A stretch of DNA of 64,000 nt, taken from assembly GCF_003319125.1 (NCBI RefSeq), contig NZ_QOHG01000004.1, positions 186,001-250,000 on the forward strand. Direction: 5' to 3'. Within the stretch, counting starts at the first letter, position 1. Every line of letters starts with the position of its first letter. The notes beneath the pieces were generated by a model. It searched no databases and was not told where the DNA came from. It was given only the letters and a program-made list of their open reading frames with translations. The DNA comes from Blastococcus sp. TF02A-26 (lineage in GTDB: Bacteria; Actinomycetota; Actinomycetes; Mycobacteriales; Geodermatophilaceae). This document shows, piece after piece, positions 15,231 through 24,084 of this stretch. The translations under genes were made by a program, and so were the position numbers.

Positions 15231-16870
15231 CCCCCGCCGAACCGCCGTCCCCCTCGCCCGCCCTCGACGCCGTCGTCGTCGGCTCCGGCCACAACGGGCT
15301 CGTCGCCGCCTGCTACCTGGCCCGGGAGGGTCTGCGCGTCGAGGTGGTCGAGCGCGACGAGGTGCTCGGCGGGGCCGTGTCGACCGTCGAGCGCTGGCCC
15401 GGGGTCCGCGTCGACCGCGGGTCGAGCGCGCACGTGATCGTGCGGCACAGCGGCATCGTCGAGGAGCTGGACCTGGCCGCCTCCGGCCTGCGCTACGTCG
15501 ACTGCGACCCGTGGGGGTTCGCCCCCGCGCCCACCCCGGGCGACGACGGCCCCGACGGCCGGCCGCTGGTGTTCTCCGTCGACCTGGACGCCACCTGCGC
15601 CTCCATCGAGGGCGCCTGCGGTCCGGTCGACGCCGAGGCCTACCGCCGGTTCGTCGCCGAGTGGGGGCCGCGCAGCCGCGCCGTCGTCGCCTCGTTCGGC
15701 GGGCCGCCCAGCCCGGCGAAGCTGGTCCGCGCGTTCTGGCCGCTGGGCGCACCCCGCGACGGACGGCCACGCACCCCCGGCGGCGACCTCGCCGTCGACT
15801 TCCTCGGGTCCGGCGACGCGCTGCTGGACCGCTGGTTCACCAGCGAGCGGCTCAAGGCCGCCCTCGCCTGGTTCGGCGCGCAATCCGGACCGCCGATGAG
15901 CGAGCCCGGCACGGCGGCCATGGTCGGCTGGGTGGCGCTCCTGCACGACGTCCCCCCGGGCCACCCGGTCGGCGGCTCCGGCGGTCTGACCGCCGCGCTG
16001 CGCCGCCGGCTGGAGGCCGACGGCGGCCGGGTGTCCCTCGGGGACGCCGCCGAGGCGCTGCTCGTCGAGGACGGCCGCGTCGCCGGCGTGCGGACGGCGT
16101 CCGGGCGGGAGCTGCGCGCGCCGGTCGTCGTCTCCGCCTGCCACGTGCTGGCCACCCGGGACCTCGCCGGGGACGCCGCACCCGCGGCCCTCGCCGACGC
16201 CGCGCCGCCGCTGGGCAACGGCTTCGGCCTGGTGCTCCGCGCCCTGACCGACGCCCCGCCGTCCTACCCGGGCGTGCCCGACGAGCTGGCGCAGGGCGGG
16301 CTGCAGCTGCTGTGCACCGACCGCGCCCAGCTGGCCGCCGCGCACGGGGACTTCGCCGCCGGCCGCCTCCCGCGCGAGCCGGTCCCCCTGGTGATGTGCT
16401 TCTCGGCGACCGACGACACCCTCGCCCCGCCCGGGCAGCACGTGGTGACCGTCTGGGGGCAGTGGTACCCGTACGAGCTGGCCTCCGGCGCCGACTGGGA
16501 CGTCCTCGCCGAGCCGGCCGCCCGGCAGCTGCTCGCCGCGGTCGACCGGTACGCGCCCGGCTTCGCCGACTCCGTCCGCGAGCTGTACGTGCAGACCCCC
16601 GTGGCGCTGGAGCGCGAGTTGTCGCTCCTGCGTGGCAACGTGATGCACGTGGAGATGGGCCTGGCGAGCATGTTCTCGCTGCGCCCCACGCCCGCGCTCG
16701 CCGGTCAGCGGGTGCCCGGCCTGCCCGGCCTCTACCTGGCCGGCGCGTCGACGCACCCCGGCGGCGGGGTGTCGGGCAACTCGGGGCGGACGGCGGCGCG
16801 GCTGGTGCTGGCCGACCGCCGGCCGCTGGCCCGGGCCCGCCGGGCCGTGCTCGCCCGGGTGCGCCGGTGA
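15227..16870 (+). CDS. CrtO-like carotenoid ketolase / phytoene-desaturase-superfamily oxidoreductase
   Basis: 547 residues. FAD-binding Rossmann motif VVVGSGHNGLVAACYLAREG near residues 16-35 and ERDEVLGGAVSTVE, then a C-terminal GLYLAGASTHPGGGVSGNSG flavin motif typical of CrtI/CrtO proteins. It is closer in layout to CrtO ketolases than to the CrtI at 26962. It is followed without gaps by a CruF-like hydratase and a glycosyltransferase, so it should ketolate the ring end of a carotenoid. A desaturase or another retinol-type oxidase is the alternative. Confidence 0.75.
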   Translation: MTPAEPPSPSPALDAVVVGSGHNGLVAACYLAREGLRVEVVERDEVLGGAVSTVERWPGVRVDRGSSAHVIVRHSGIVEELDLAASGLRYVDCDPWGFAPAPTPGDDGPDGRPLVFSVDLDATCASIEGACGPVDAEAYRRFVAEWGPRSRAVVASFGGPPSPAKLVRAFWPLGAPRDGRPRTPGGDLAVDFLGSGDALLDRWFTSERLKAALAWFGAQSGPPMSEPGTAAMVGWVALLHDVPPGHPVGGSGGLTAALRRRLEADGGRVSLGDAAEALLVEDGRVAGVRTASGRELRAPVVVSACHVLATRDLAGDAAPAALADAAPPLGNGFGLVLRALTDAPPSYPGVPDELAQGGLQLLCTDRAQLAAAHGDFAAGRLPREPVPLVMCFSATDDTLAPPGQHVVTVWGQWYPYELASGADWDVLAEPAARQLLAAVDRYAPGFADSVRELYVQTPVALERELSLLRGNVMHVEMGLASMFSLRPTPALAGQRVPGLPGLYLAGASTHPGGGVSGNSGRTAARLVLADRRPLARARRAVLARVRR

Positions 16871-17670
16871 CGGCACCGCTGGTCGCCCGCGTCCGGAGCG
16901 CCGGTCCGCGCGCCGCCGTGCCCTGGGCGCTGACCGCGCTGCTGGTGCTGACCGCGATCACCTACCCGCTGACCGACGGCGACGCGCGGAACGTCGTGAG
17001 CTGGGCGATCGTGTTGCTGGGCGCGACCCTCTCGGTCACCCACGCGGCGCTCAGCCGGGGGCTGGGCACCGGCGCCGGCGTGCTGGCCCTGGTGGCCGTG
17101 GCGTCGGTCGTCTTCGAGTCGGTCGGCCTCGCCACCGGGTTCCCCTACGGCGAGTACACCTACAGCGACGTGCTGGGCCCGACCCTGCTGGGCGTGCCGT
17201 TCCTGGTGCCGCTGGCCTGGCTGATGATGGCCTGGCCGTCCTGGCTGCTGGGCCGGCTGCTGACCCGCGCCGTGCGGCCGGCACGTCGGCGTCCCGCCCG
17301 GGTCGCGGCCGCGGCGTTCGTGTTCGCCGCCTGGGACGTCGTCCTCGACCCGCAGATGGTGCAGGCCGGCTACTGGACGTGGGCCCACCCCTCCCCCGGC
17401 CTGCCCGGGATCGACACCGTGCCGCTGACCAACCTCGCCGGCTGGCTGCTCGCCGGGCTCGTGCTGATGGCCCTGCTCGACGTGCTGGTCGACCGCACCG
17501 CCGTCCCGCCGCGGATCGGCGACGGCGCACCGCTGCTGGCGCTCGCGTGGATGACCCTCGGCGGCGCCCTGGCCCACGCCGGGTGGCTCGACCTGCCCGG
17601 CTCCGCGGCGTGGGGCGTGCTGCTGGCGCTCCCCGTGCTGGTCGCGCTCGCCGTGCAGGCCCGCCGGTGA
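16867..17670 (+). CDS. carotenoid 1',2'-hydratase, CruF-like membrane protein
   Basis: 267 residues with about seven hydrophobic helices, including LLVLTAITYPLTD, GVLALVAVASVVFESVGLATG and PFLVPLAWLMMAWPSWLLG. The block GFPYGEYTYSDVLGP and the later AAWDVVLDPQMVQAGYWTW are hallmarks of the CruF/DUF422 carotenoid family. It adds water to the linear psi end of gamma-carotene or a similar carotenoid. GTGA overlaps link it to the genes on both sides. Confidence 0.86.
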   Translation: MTAPLVARVRSAGPRAAVPWALTALLVLTAITYPLTDGDARNVVSWAIVLLGATLSVTHAALSRGLGTGAGVLALVAVASVVFESVGLATGFPYGEYTYSDVLGPTLLGVPFLVPLAWLMMAWPSWLLGRLLTRAVRPARRRPARVAAAAFVFAAWDVVLDPQMVQAGYWTWAHPSPGLPGIDTVPLTNLAGWLLAGLVLMALLDVLVDRTAVPPRIGDGAPLLALAWMTLGGALAHAGWLDLPGSAAWGVLLALPVLVALAVQARR

Positions 17671-18770
17671 GCGGACGGCTGGTCCGCGGGCTGTCGGCTG
17701 CGGCGGTGGTCACGGCGGCGCACGCGGCGGTCAACGTGCGGCTGCTGCGCCGGCCCCCCGAGCGGCACCCGCCGGTGATGCGGCCGGTGACCGTCGTGCT
17801 GCCGGTCCGCGACGAGGAGCGGCACGTCGGCGAGTGCCTGGCCGCGGTGCTGGCGCAGCGCGGCGTCCCCGACCTGACCGTCGTCGTGGTGGACGACGGC
17901 TCCACCGACGGCACCGCCGACGTCGTCCTCGGCATCGAGGACCCGCGCGTCCGGCTGGTGACGGCCCCGCCTCCTCCGCCCGGGTGGCTCGGCAAGCCGC
18001 ACGCCTGCGCCACGGGGGTCGCCGAGGTGCCGGCCGACCCCGACGGGGTGCTGGTCTTCCTCGACGCGGACGTGCGGCTGTTCCCCGACGCCCTCGCCCG
18101 CGCCGTCGCCGTCCTCGACGCGCACGGCCTGGACCTCGTCTCGCCCTGGCCGCGGCCGCTCGCCGGGACGCTCCCCGAACGGCTGGTGCAGCCCCTCTCC
18201 CCCTGGCTGTGGGCGACGACGCTGCCGCTGCGGCTGGCCGAGCGCTCCCCGCGGCCGTCGCTGACCGCGGCCAACGGCCAGTTCCTGGTGATGACCGTGC
18301 CGGCCTACCTGGCCGCCGGCGGGCACGCCGCCGTCCGCGGCGAGGTGCTGGAGGACGTCGCCCTGGCCCGGGCGGTCAAGCGGGCCGGCGGGCGGGCGGT
18401 GCCGGTGGCCGGCGCCGAGCTCGCCGCCTGCCGGATGTACGACGGGTGGACGGCGCTGTCGGCCGGCTACGCGAAGTCGCTGTGGGCCGCGGTCGGCGGA
18501 TCCCCCACGGCGAGCGTCACGGCCGCGGCGGTGCTGAGCGCCGTCGGCGTCGTCCCGGCGGTGGCCGCGCTGCGCGGCTCGCGCGCCGGACTGGTCGGCT
18601 ACGCGGCCGGCGTGGCCGGACGGGCGGTGAGCGCCGCGGCGACCGGCAGCCGGGTGTGGCCCGACGCCCTGGCCCACCCGCTGTCGATGCTGGCGTTCGA
18701 CGTGCTGCTCGCCCGCTCGGTCGCCGGCCACCGCCGCGGCACGCTCACCTGGCGCGGCCGGTCGGTGTGA
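17667..18770 (+). CDS. family 2 glycosyltransferase, carotenoid-type
   Basis: 367 residues. An N-terminal hydrophobic helix is followed by the GT-A core: VTVVLPVRDEERHVGECLAA, VVVVDDGSTDGTADVV, the DxD motif in VFLDADVRLF near residue 133, and EVLEDVALARAVKRAGG (EDxxL). The C-terminal part is membrane associated. CrtQ/CruC-like glycosyltransferases of this type modify carotenoid hydroxyls. It is coupled to the CruF-like gene by GTGA, so a 1'-hydroxyl is the likely acceptor. Confidence 0.8.
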   Translation: MSGRLVRGLSAAAVVTAAHAAVNVRLLRRPPERHPPVMRPVTVVLPVRDEERHVGECLAAVLAQRGVPDLTVVVVDDGSTDGTADVVLGIEDPRVRLVTAPPPPPGWLGKPHACATGVAEVPADPDGVLVFLDADVRLFPDALARAVAVLDAHGLDLVSPWPRPLAGTLPERLVQPLSPWLWATTLPLRLAERSPRPSLTAANGQFLVMTVPAYLAAGGHAAVRGEVLEDVALARAVKRAGGRAVPVAGAELAACRMYDGWTALSAGYAKSLWAAVGGSPTASVTAAAVLSAVGVVPAVAALRGSRAGLVGYAAGVAGRAVSAAATGSRVWPDALAHPLSMLAFDVLLARSVAGHRRGTLTWRGRSV

Positions 18771-18816
18771 TGTCCCCGCGCGCGCCCGGCGACGGACGGT
18801 GACCGAGGATGACCCG

Positions 18817-19467
18817 GTGACCGAGCAGCGCGAACGGACCACCTTCGACCCGACGGAGATGGGAGCGGGGCGCTTCTACCGGGTGCTGAACTCGGTGGTG
18901 GTGCCGCGGCCGATCGCCTGGGTCTGCAGCCGCTCCGCCGAGGGCGTGCACAACCTGGCACCGCACTCCTTCTACACGGTGGCGTGCGTGGCCCCGCCGG
19001 TCGTGCAGTTCACCTCGGTCGGCCGCAAGGACTCGCTGAACAACGTCGAGGCGACCGGCGACTTCACGATCAACCTGACGCCCGAGCCGCTGTTCGAGCA
19101 GGTCAACGCCACCGGCACCGACTTCCCGCCGGACCACAGCGAGGCCGAGCACACCGGCGTGCGGCTCGAGCCCAGCGAGCGGGTGGCCGCGATGCGGGTC
19201 GCCGAGTCGCCGGTGTCGATCGAGTGCACGCTGCACTCCACCGTGCGGCTGGGCGACAGCACCGTGGTGTTCGGCCGGGTCCAGTTCGTCACCGCGTGGA
19301 GCAGCGCCGTGCGCGACGGCCGGCCCCGCATCGAGGAGCTCCGGCCGCTGGCCCGGCTCGGCGGCAACGAGTGGTCGACGATCGGCGAGGTCCTGGAGAT
19401 CCCCCGGATCCCCTATCGCGACTGGGCCGAGGACCCCTCGATCGGCGAGCGCGTCCGTGACCGCTGA
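18817..19467 (+). CDS. flavin reductase / FMN-binding split-barrel protein
   Basis: 216 residues. Split-barrel features: FYRVLNSVVVPRPIAWVCSR, NLAPHSFYTVACVAPPVVQF, KDSLNNVEATGDFTINL, all typical of the flavin-reductase-like family (reductase partner of two-component monooxygenases or ferric reductases). GTG 18817 is chosen because GAGGA lies 7 bases upstream; GTG 18799 is in frame. No monooxygenase partner is adjacent. Convergent with adenosine kinase. Confidence 0.87.
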   Translation: MTEQRERTTFDPTEMGAGRFYRVLNSVVVPRPIAWVCSRSAEGVHNLAPHSFYTVACVAPPVVQFTSVGRKDSLNNVEATGDFTINLTPEPLFEQVNATGTDFPPDHSEAEHTGVRLEPSERVAAMRVAESPVSIECTLHSTVRLGDSTVVFGRVQFVTAWSSAVRDGRPRIEELRPLARLGGNEWSTIGEVLEIPRIPYRDWAEDPSIGERVRDR

Positions 19468-19470
19468 CGC

Positions 19471-20448
19471 TCAGCCGGGCAGGTGCTCGGCGATCTCCGC
19501 GGCGGCGTCCTCGCCGAAGGCCTCGGCGAAGCGGGCCAGGAACGGCTCGCGCACCAGCTCGTACTCCTGGGTGCCGATGACCTCGACGGCCTCGGTGGCC
19601 ACGGCCGACCCGAGCTGGGTGCTGCGCTCGACCGACAGCCCCCAGGCGCGGCCGGCGATGAACCCGGCACGGAGGGCGTCGCCGCCGCCGGTGGGCTCGA
19701 CCGGCTTGGTCTCCGGGACCGCCGCGACCTCGATCGGGTCCGCGCCGGCCGAGCGGACCAGGACGCCGTCCGCCGCCCGGGTGGTGACCCACAGACCCAC
19801 GCGGTCGAGCACCTCGGCGTCGGTCCAGCCGGTCTTCTGCAGCAGCAGGTGGGACTCGTACTCGTTGGTGAACAACAGCTCCGCGCCCTCGACCAGATCG
19901 CGGATCATCGCGCCGTCGGCCCAGGCCAGCTGCTGGCTGGGGTCGGCGGCGAAGGGGTAGCCGCGCTGCCGGCACTCCTTCGTGTGCCGGACCATCGCCG
20001 TGGGGTCGTTGGGGCCGATGACGACCAGGTCGATCGTGCCGACCCGATCCACCACGGGTGCCAGCTCGATCTCGCAGGCCTCGGCCATGGCGCCCGAGTA
20101 GAACGACGCGATCTGGTTGTTGACCTGGTCGGTGGTGCACACGAAGCGCGCGGTGTGCTTGAACTCCGACCAGTGCACGCTCGCGGTGTCGACGCCGTTG
20201 CGGTTGAGCCAGGCCTCGTAGTCGGCGAAGTCGCTGCCGACCGCCCCGACGAGGACGGGGCCCACGCCCAGCAACCCCAGGCCGTACGCCATGTTGGCGC
20301 CCGCCCCGCCGCGGTGCTGGACGAGGTCGTCGACGAGGAAGGAGAGCGAGACGTTCTCCATCTGCCCCTCGACGAACTGCTCGGTGAACTTCCCCGGGAA
20401 GGTCATGAGGTGGTCGGTGGCGATGGAGCCGGTGACGGCGACGGGCAC
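19471..20448 (-). CDS. adenosine kinase, PfkB family (Rv2202c-type)
   Basis: 325 residues. The N-terminus AVTGSIATDHLMTFPGKF followed by SLSFLVDDLVQHRGGAGANMAYGLGLLG closely resembles the mycobacterial adenosine kinase AdoK. The PfkB signature 2 is VEPTGGGDALRAGFIAGR, with the catalytic Asp and the anion hole. It phosphorylates adenosine to AMP in purine salvage. GAGGAGC lies upstream of GTG 20448. TACTCT near 20503-20508 on the minus strand could be its -10. Confidence 0.88.
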   Translation of the reverse strand: MPVAVTGSIATDHLMTFPGKFTEQFVEGQMENVSLSFLVDDLVQHRGGAGANMAYGLGLLGVGPVLVGAVGSDFADYEAWLNRNGVDTASVHWSEFKHTARFVCTTDQVNNQIASFYSGAMAEACEIELAPVVDRVGTIDLVVIGPNDPTAMVRHTKECRQRGYPFAADPSQQLAWADGAMIRDLVEGAELLFTNEYESHLLLQKTGWTDAEVLDRVGLWVTTRAADGVLVRSAGADPIEVAAVPETKPVEPTGGGDALRAGFIAGRAWGLSVERSTQLGSAVATEAVEVIGTQEYELVREPFLARFAEAFGEDAAAEIAEHLPG

Positions 20449-20515
20449 GAGCGCTCCTCGGGCTGGGACACCAGCGCCGGCGGCGCGGGATCGGGCCCGA
20501 CAAGAGTAGGAGTAC

Positions 20516-21184
20516 TCAGTCCGGGAGTGCCCGGCGGATGGCGCGGCCGAGCTGGGCGACGGCCACGACGCCGAGCAGCGCACCCACCGCCGTGCCCGTG
20601 GTGACCACCACGTCGGCGAGGTCGCCGGCGGCCGACACGACGCCGGCACCTCCCAGTGTCATGCCGGTCATGGCCACGCGGGTGGGCCGCTCCCACACCG
20701 AGATGTCCCCGGTCTCGTCGACCCCGGCCTGACCGGCACGCGCGCGCAGGTAGTCCGGCAGCCAGCACAGCGCCCCGAAGACGACGGCCAGCCAGCCCGG
20801 CGCGCCCCCGACCCACAGCGCGATCGCGTACGCCGCCTCGGTCAGCCGGTCGACGGCGGAGTCGAGCACGTAGCCGCGGCGGGAGGCGCGACCGGTGGCG
20901 ATGGCCAGCGCCCCGTCCAGGGAGTCCAGCAGCCCGGAGAGGCCCACGAGGAGGCCCGCCGCGACCAGCCAGTACCCGCCGGCGACCGCCGGCCCGACCG
21001 CGGCCGCCGCGACCAGCAGCCCGACCGCCGTCGCCACCAGCGGCGACACCCGTGCCACCGGGCGGGCCAGCGTGTAGGCGGCGGTCAGCCAGCCACGGAC
21101 CAGCCCGCTCGCGGCCGGGTCGGTGCCGCCGTGCCAGCGGGACCACTCGGCGAGGTACTCGTCACGGCTCAGCACGCCCGGCAC
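20516..21184 (-). CDS. CDP-alcohol phosphatidyltransferase-family membrane protein
   Basis: 222 residues with about six membrane helices. The family signature DGxxAR-like motif is LLDSLDGALAIATGRASRRG followed by YVLDSAVDR near residues 88-115, with the Asp residues that hold the metal and CDP. It transfers a phospho-alcohol group to make a phospholipid; headgroup unknown. GTG 21184 is the assigned start; GTG 21175 is also in frame. Its Gly-for-Arg change in the DGALA core is a slight deviation from the usual DGxxAR. Confidence 0.83.
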   Translation of the reverse strand: MPGVLSRDEYLAEWSRWHGGTDPAASGLVRGWLTAAYTLARPVARVSPLVATAVGLLVAAAAVGPAVAGGYWLVAAGLLVGLSGLLDSLDGALAIATGRASRRGYVLDSAVDRLTEAAYAIALWVGGAPGWLAVVFGALCWLPDYLRARAGQAGVDETGDISVWERPTRVAMTGMTLGGAGVVSAAGDLADVVVTTGTAVGALLGVVAVAQLGRAIRRALPD

Positions 21185-21203
21185 CCCACGCCGTCAGTCT
21201 CTC

Positions 21204-22013
21204 CTAGCTGGTGACGTCCTTGGTGCTGAACCGTGCCCACGCCGCGGCCAGCAGCACCCCGACGTACACGCCCTGCAGCGCCAGCCCGCGGCTGACGTCG
21301 CGCCACGGGATGGGATCGCGGAACAGGTCCACGAAGGCCAGCCAGTACCGGGTGGGCAGGTAGGGCGCGATCGGCGACGCCGCGTCGAGGGTGAAGAGCA
21401 GCGAGGAGCCGACCAGCACGGCCAGCGCACCCAGCGCCGCGGCGAGCGGCGAGTCGGTCAGCGTGGAGAAGAACAGCCCGAACGCGGCGACGCCGAGCAT
21501 GGAGACGGTGACGTAGCCGATGGCCAGCAGCGTCCGGCCCGACAGCTGCTCGGCGGTGAGGGTGGTGCCGGAGACCGACGTCCCCCCGACCGGCTGCGCC
21601 TCGAACAGGAGGCTGCCCAGCAGGTGGCCCACGGCCGCGACCGCGACGACGGCCACGAGGACGAAGGCCATGACGGCGACGAGCTTGGCGACGAGCAGCC
21701 GGGTGCGCCCCGCCGGGCGGGCCAGCAGGTAGCGCAGCGTGCCGGCCTGCGCCTCCCCCGCCACCGCGTCCCCGGACACCACGGCGACGGCGATCGGGAG
21801 GAACAGCGGGAGCACGATCGCCAGCGCCGCGAGCGGGAACAGCGCCCCGTTGGTCAGGACGGCGGACAGGAACGGCGGACCCTCGCCCGGCCGGGGCGCC
21901 AGGTCGGTCAGCGCCAGGAGCGCGGCTACCAGCACCGGCAGCGAGTTGAGGACGGCGATGGTCGCCCACGTGCGCGGCCGGCCGAACAGCTTCCGCAGCT
22001 CGACGCCGATCAC
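21204..22013 (-). CDS. ABC transporter permease (ABC-2 type)
   Basis: 269 residues starting VIGVELRKLFGRPRTW, the usual N-terminus of ABC-2 permeases, with six hydrophobic segments such as LFPLAALAIVLPLFLPIAVAVV and LLVAKLVAVMAFVLVAVVAVAA. Works with the ATPase encoded immediately upstream; GTG 22013 overlaps that gene's TGA. Cargo unknown; this type often exports lipids, drugs or peptides. Confidence 0.9.
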   Translation of the reverse strand: MIGVELRKLFGRPRTWATIAVLNSLPVLVAALLALTDLAPRPGEGPPFLSAVLTNGALFPLAALAIVLPLFLPIAVAVVSGDAVAGEAQAGTLRYLLARPAGRTRLLVAKLVAVMAFVLVAVVAVAAVGHLLGSLLFEAQPVGGTSVSGTTLTAEQLSGRTLLAIGYVTVSMLGVAAFGLFFSTLTDSPLAAALGALAVLVGSSLLFTLDAASPIAPYLPTRYWLAFVDLFRDPIPWRDVSRGLALQGVYVGVLLAAAWARFSTKDVTS

Positions 22014-22939
22014 CGCCGCCGTCCCGGGGCGTCCACCCGGTCGGCGCTGGTCCTCGCCGCCGCCAGGACCACCTGCTCGAGGCTCGGCCGGTCCACCGCC
22101 AGGCCGAACACCGGCACGCCCGCGGCGACGAGCCGGGCGTTGACCTCCGCCGGGTCCTCGCCGCGCACCAGCACCCGCCCGCCGTCGACCGACAGCACCC
22201 GGCCGTCGAGCACCGCGCGCACCCGCTCGGGCGCCGGGGTGTCGACGACGGTGGCGCCGGTCGGCGCGGTGAGGCCGGCCAGCTCGTCCCGGAGCACCAG
22301 CCGGCCGCGGTCGAGGACGCCGACCCGGGTGCACAGCTGCTCGACCTCGGCCAGCAGGTGGCTGGAGAGGAAGACCGTCGTCCCGGTGCGGTTGAGGTCC
22401 AGCAGCAGTCCGCGGATCTCGGTGATCCCCTGCGGGTCCAGGCCGTTGGTCGGCTCGTCGAGCACCAGCAGCTCCGGACGGCGCAGCAGCGCGGCGCCGA
22501 GCCCCAGGCGCTGGCGCATGCCCAGGGAGTAGGCCCGCACCGGTCGCCGTGCCACCCCGCCGAGACCGACCTGGTCCAGCACGTCGGCGATCCGCCGCCG
22601 GCGGGTGCGGCGGGTCCCGCCCGGGCCGGCGGCGTCCAGCAGCGACAGGTTGGCCGGACCCGACAGGTGGCCGTGGAACGCCGGCCCCTCGATGAGCGCC
22701 CCCACCCGGGGCAGGACCCGCCGGGCCGCGCGGGGCATCCGCTCGCCGAGCAGCTCCACCTCCCCGCGGGTGGGCGTCACGAGGCCGAGGAGCATCCGCA
22801 CCGTCGTCGTCTTCCCGGAGCCGTTCGCCCCGAGGAAGCCGTAGACGTCCCCGGCCCGGACGTCGAGGTCGATGCCGTCGACGGCGACGACCCGGCCGTA
22901 GCGCTTGGCCAGCCCGGAGGTGTGCAGGACGGCGCTCAC
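22010..22939 (-). CDS. ABC transporter ATP-binding protein
   Basis: 309 residues. Walker A GANGSGKTT near residue 38, signature YSLGMRQRLGLGAALL, Walker B LLVLDEPTNGLDP and the switch His in FLSSHLL. The C-terminal extension after the nucleotide-binding domain is typical of DrrA/CcmA-like exporters. GTGA overlaps link it to the lipid-binding protein gene before it and the permease after it. Confidence 0.93.
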   Translation of the reverse strand: MSAVLHTSGLAKRYGRVVAVDGIDLDVRAGDVYGFLGANGSGKTTTVRMLLGLVTPTRGEVELLGERMPRAARRVLPRVGALIEGPAFHGHLSGPANLSLLDAAGPGGTRRTRRRRIADVLDQVGLGGVARRPVRAYSLGMRQRLGLGAALLRRPELLVLDEPTNGLDPQGITEIRGLLLDLNRTGTTVFLSSHLLAEVEQLCTRVGVLDRGRLVLRDELAGLTAPTGATVVDTPAPERVRAVLDGRVLSVDGGRVLVRGEDPAEVNARLVAAGVPVFGLAVDRPSLEQVVLAAARTSADRVDAPGRRR

Positions 22940-24042
22940 GACGGGCCGCCGGTGAGCTCCCCGGCGGCGGTCTCCAGCGCATCCGGGCCGACGGTCCCGA
23001 TCAGCAGCCGGCTCTCGTCCCCGACCGGGCGCAGCACCATCAGACCCAGCGGACCGGCCGCGACCCGGGTGCCGAGCTCGTCGACGACCGCCTCGGGCTC
23101 CCCGGCCAGCGCCCGCCGGATGGCCGCGGTCTGGCCGACCGGCAGCGGGACGACGGCCAGCACCGTCACCCCCCGGCCGTAGAGGTGGATCCCGCTGGGG
23201 ACGCCGGAAGCCGGCCGCGGCGGGAGCCCGGCGAGCGTCTCGGGCAGGTCCGGCCGCGGGAGCCCCCGCTGGGCCACGGCGACCAGCCCCTCGACGTCGG
23301 GCGCGGGCCGGACCTCCGCGCCCGGCGGCGGGTCGAAGGCCACGACCGACGCCGACGGGCGGGTGAGCTCGAGGTCGAGGAACCGGGTGTCCAGCGAGGC
23401 CTGCCCCGCGCCGTCGGCGACGACCTCCACCTGCACCGGCAGGCCGGTGTCCGGCTCGACCCACACGTCGACCCGCGCGACCGAGGCGGCGTCCTCGGCG
23501 GGCACCAGCCGGACGCCCAGCGCGTCGGTGCCGGCGATGCGGCGGGCGCCGATGCGGCCGAGCTCGCCGTCGGCGGCCTCCGAGAGCACCCGTCGGCCCA
23601 GCGTCGAGGGCAGCAGGTCGACCGGCCGCGGCAGCGCGATGAGCGTGGGCTCGGCACGGGTGGCCGTGTTCGACTCGTAGTCCCAGGTCCACGAGCCGGT
23701 CGGGTCCTGGTGGAGGTCGGTCTCGCCGGCCGCGGTGACGACGTCGACCCGGTGGTCGTCGGCGGCGCGCCACCAGACGCGCATCGACGTCCGGTCGCTG
23801 AACAGGTCCGCGACCTGCGGCAGCTCCTCCGACACCGGCAGCGCGAGGCCACCGGCGGAGACCGCGTAGCCGGAGAACCCGACGCCCGCGCTGGCCAGGA
23901 CCGCGGCGCGGAGGTCGGCGGCGGACACGTCCCGGTCGTCGGCCGGCAGCGCGCGCAGCACCAGCGGGAGGGCGACCAGCCCGGCGACCAGGGCCGCCAC
24001 CACGCACCAGCGGGCCGCCGCCCCCGATCCGCGCCCGGCCAC
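22936..24042 (-). CDS. RseB/LolA-like membrane-anchored protein
   Basis: 368 residues. A signal anchor (CVVAALVAGLVALPLVLRAL, residues 13-32) is followed by a LolA/MucB-type beta sheet region: DLRAAVLASAGVGFSGYAVS, MRVWWRAADDHRVDVV, SWTWDYESNTATR, VDVWVEPDTGLPVQVEV. Outside the membrane, such domains bind lipid or sense envelope state. As first gene of the ABC operon it may feed or sense the exporter. TACCGT at 24049-24054 with 6 bases to GTG 24042 supports a leaderless start. Confidence 0.8.
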   Translation of the reverse strand: MAGRGSGAAARWCVVAALVAGLVALPLVLRALPADDRDVSAADLRAAVLASAGVGFSGYAVSAGGLALPVSEELPQVADLFSDRTSMRVWWRAADDHRVDVVTAAGETDLHQDPTGSWTWDYESNTATRAEPTLIALPRPVDLLPSTLGRRVLSEAADGELGRIGARRIAGTDALGVRLVPAEDAASVARVDVWVEPDTGLPVQVEVVADGAGQASLDTRFLDLELTRPSASVVAFDPPPGAEVRPAPDVEGLVAVAQRGLPRPDLPETLAGLPPRPASGVPSGIHLYGRGVTVLAVVPLPVGQTAAIRRALAGEPEAVVDELGTRVAAGPLGLMVLRPVGDESRLLIGTVGPDALETAAGELTGGPS

Positions 24043-24048
24043 GCTCCC

Positions 24049-24054
24049 ACGGTA
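24049..24054 (-). promoter_or_regulatory. leaderless -10 element for the RseB-like/ABC operon
   Basis: TACCGT on the minus strand ends 6 bases before GTG 24042. Confidence 0.55.
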
Positions 24055-24084
24055 GGCGCGTCGAGGCGTGGGTAGGGGCCGGTC

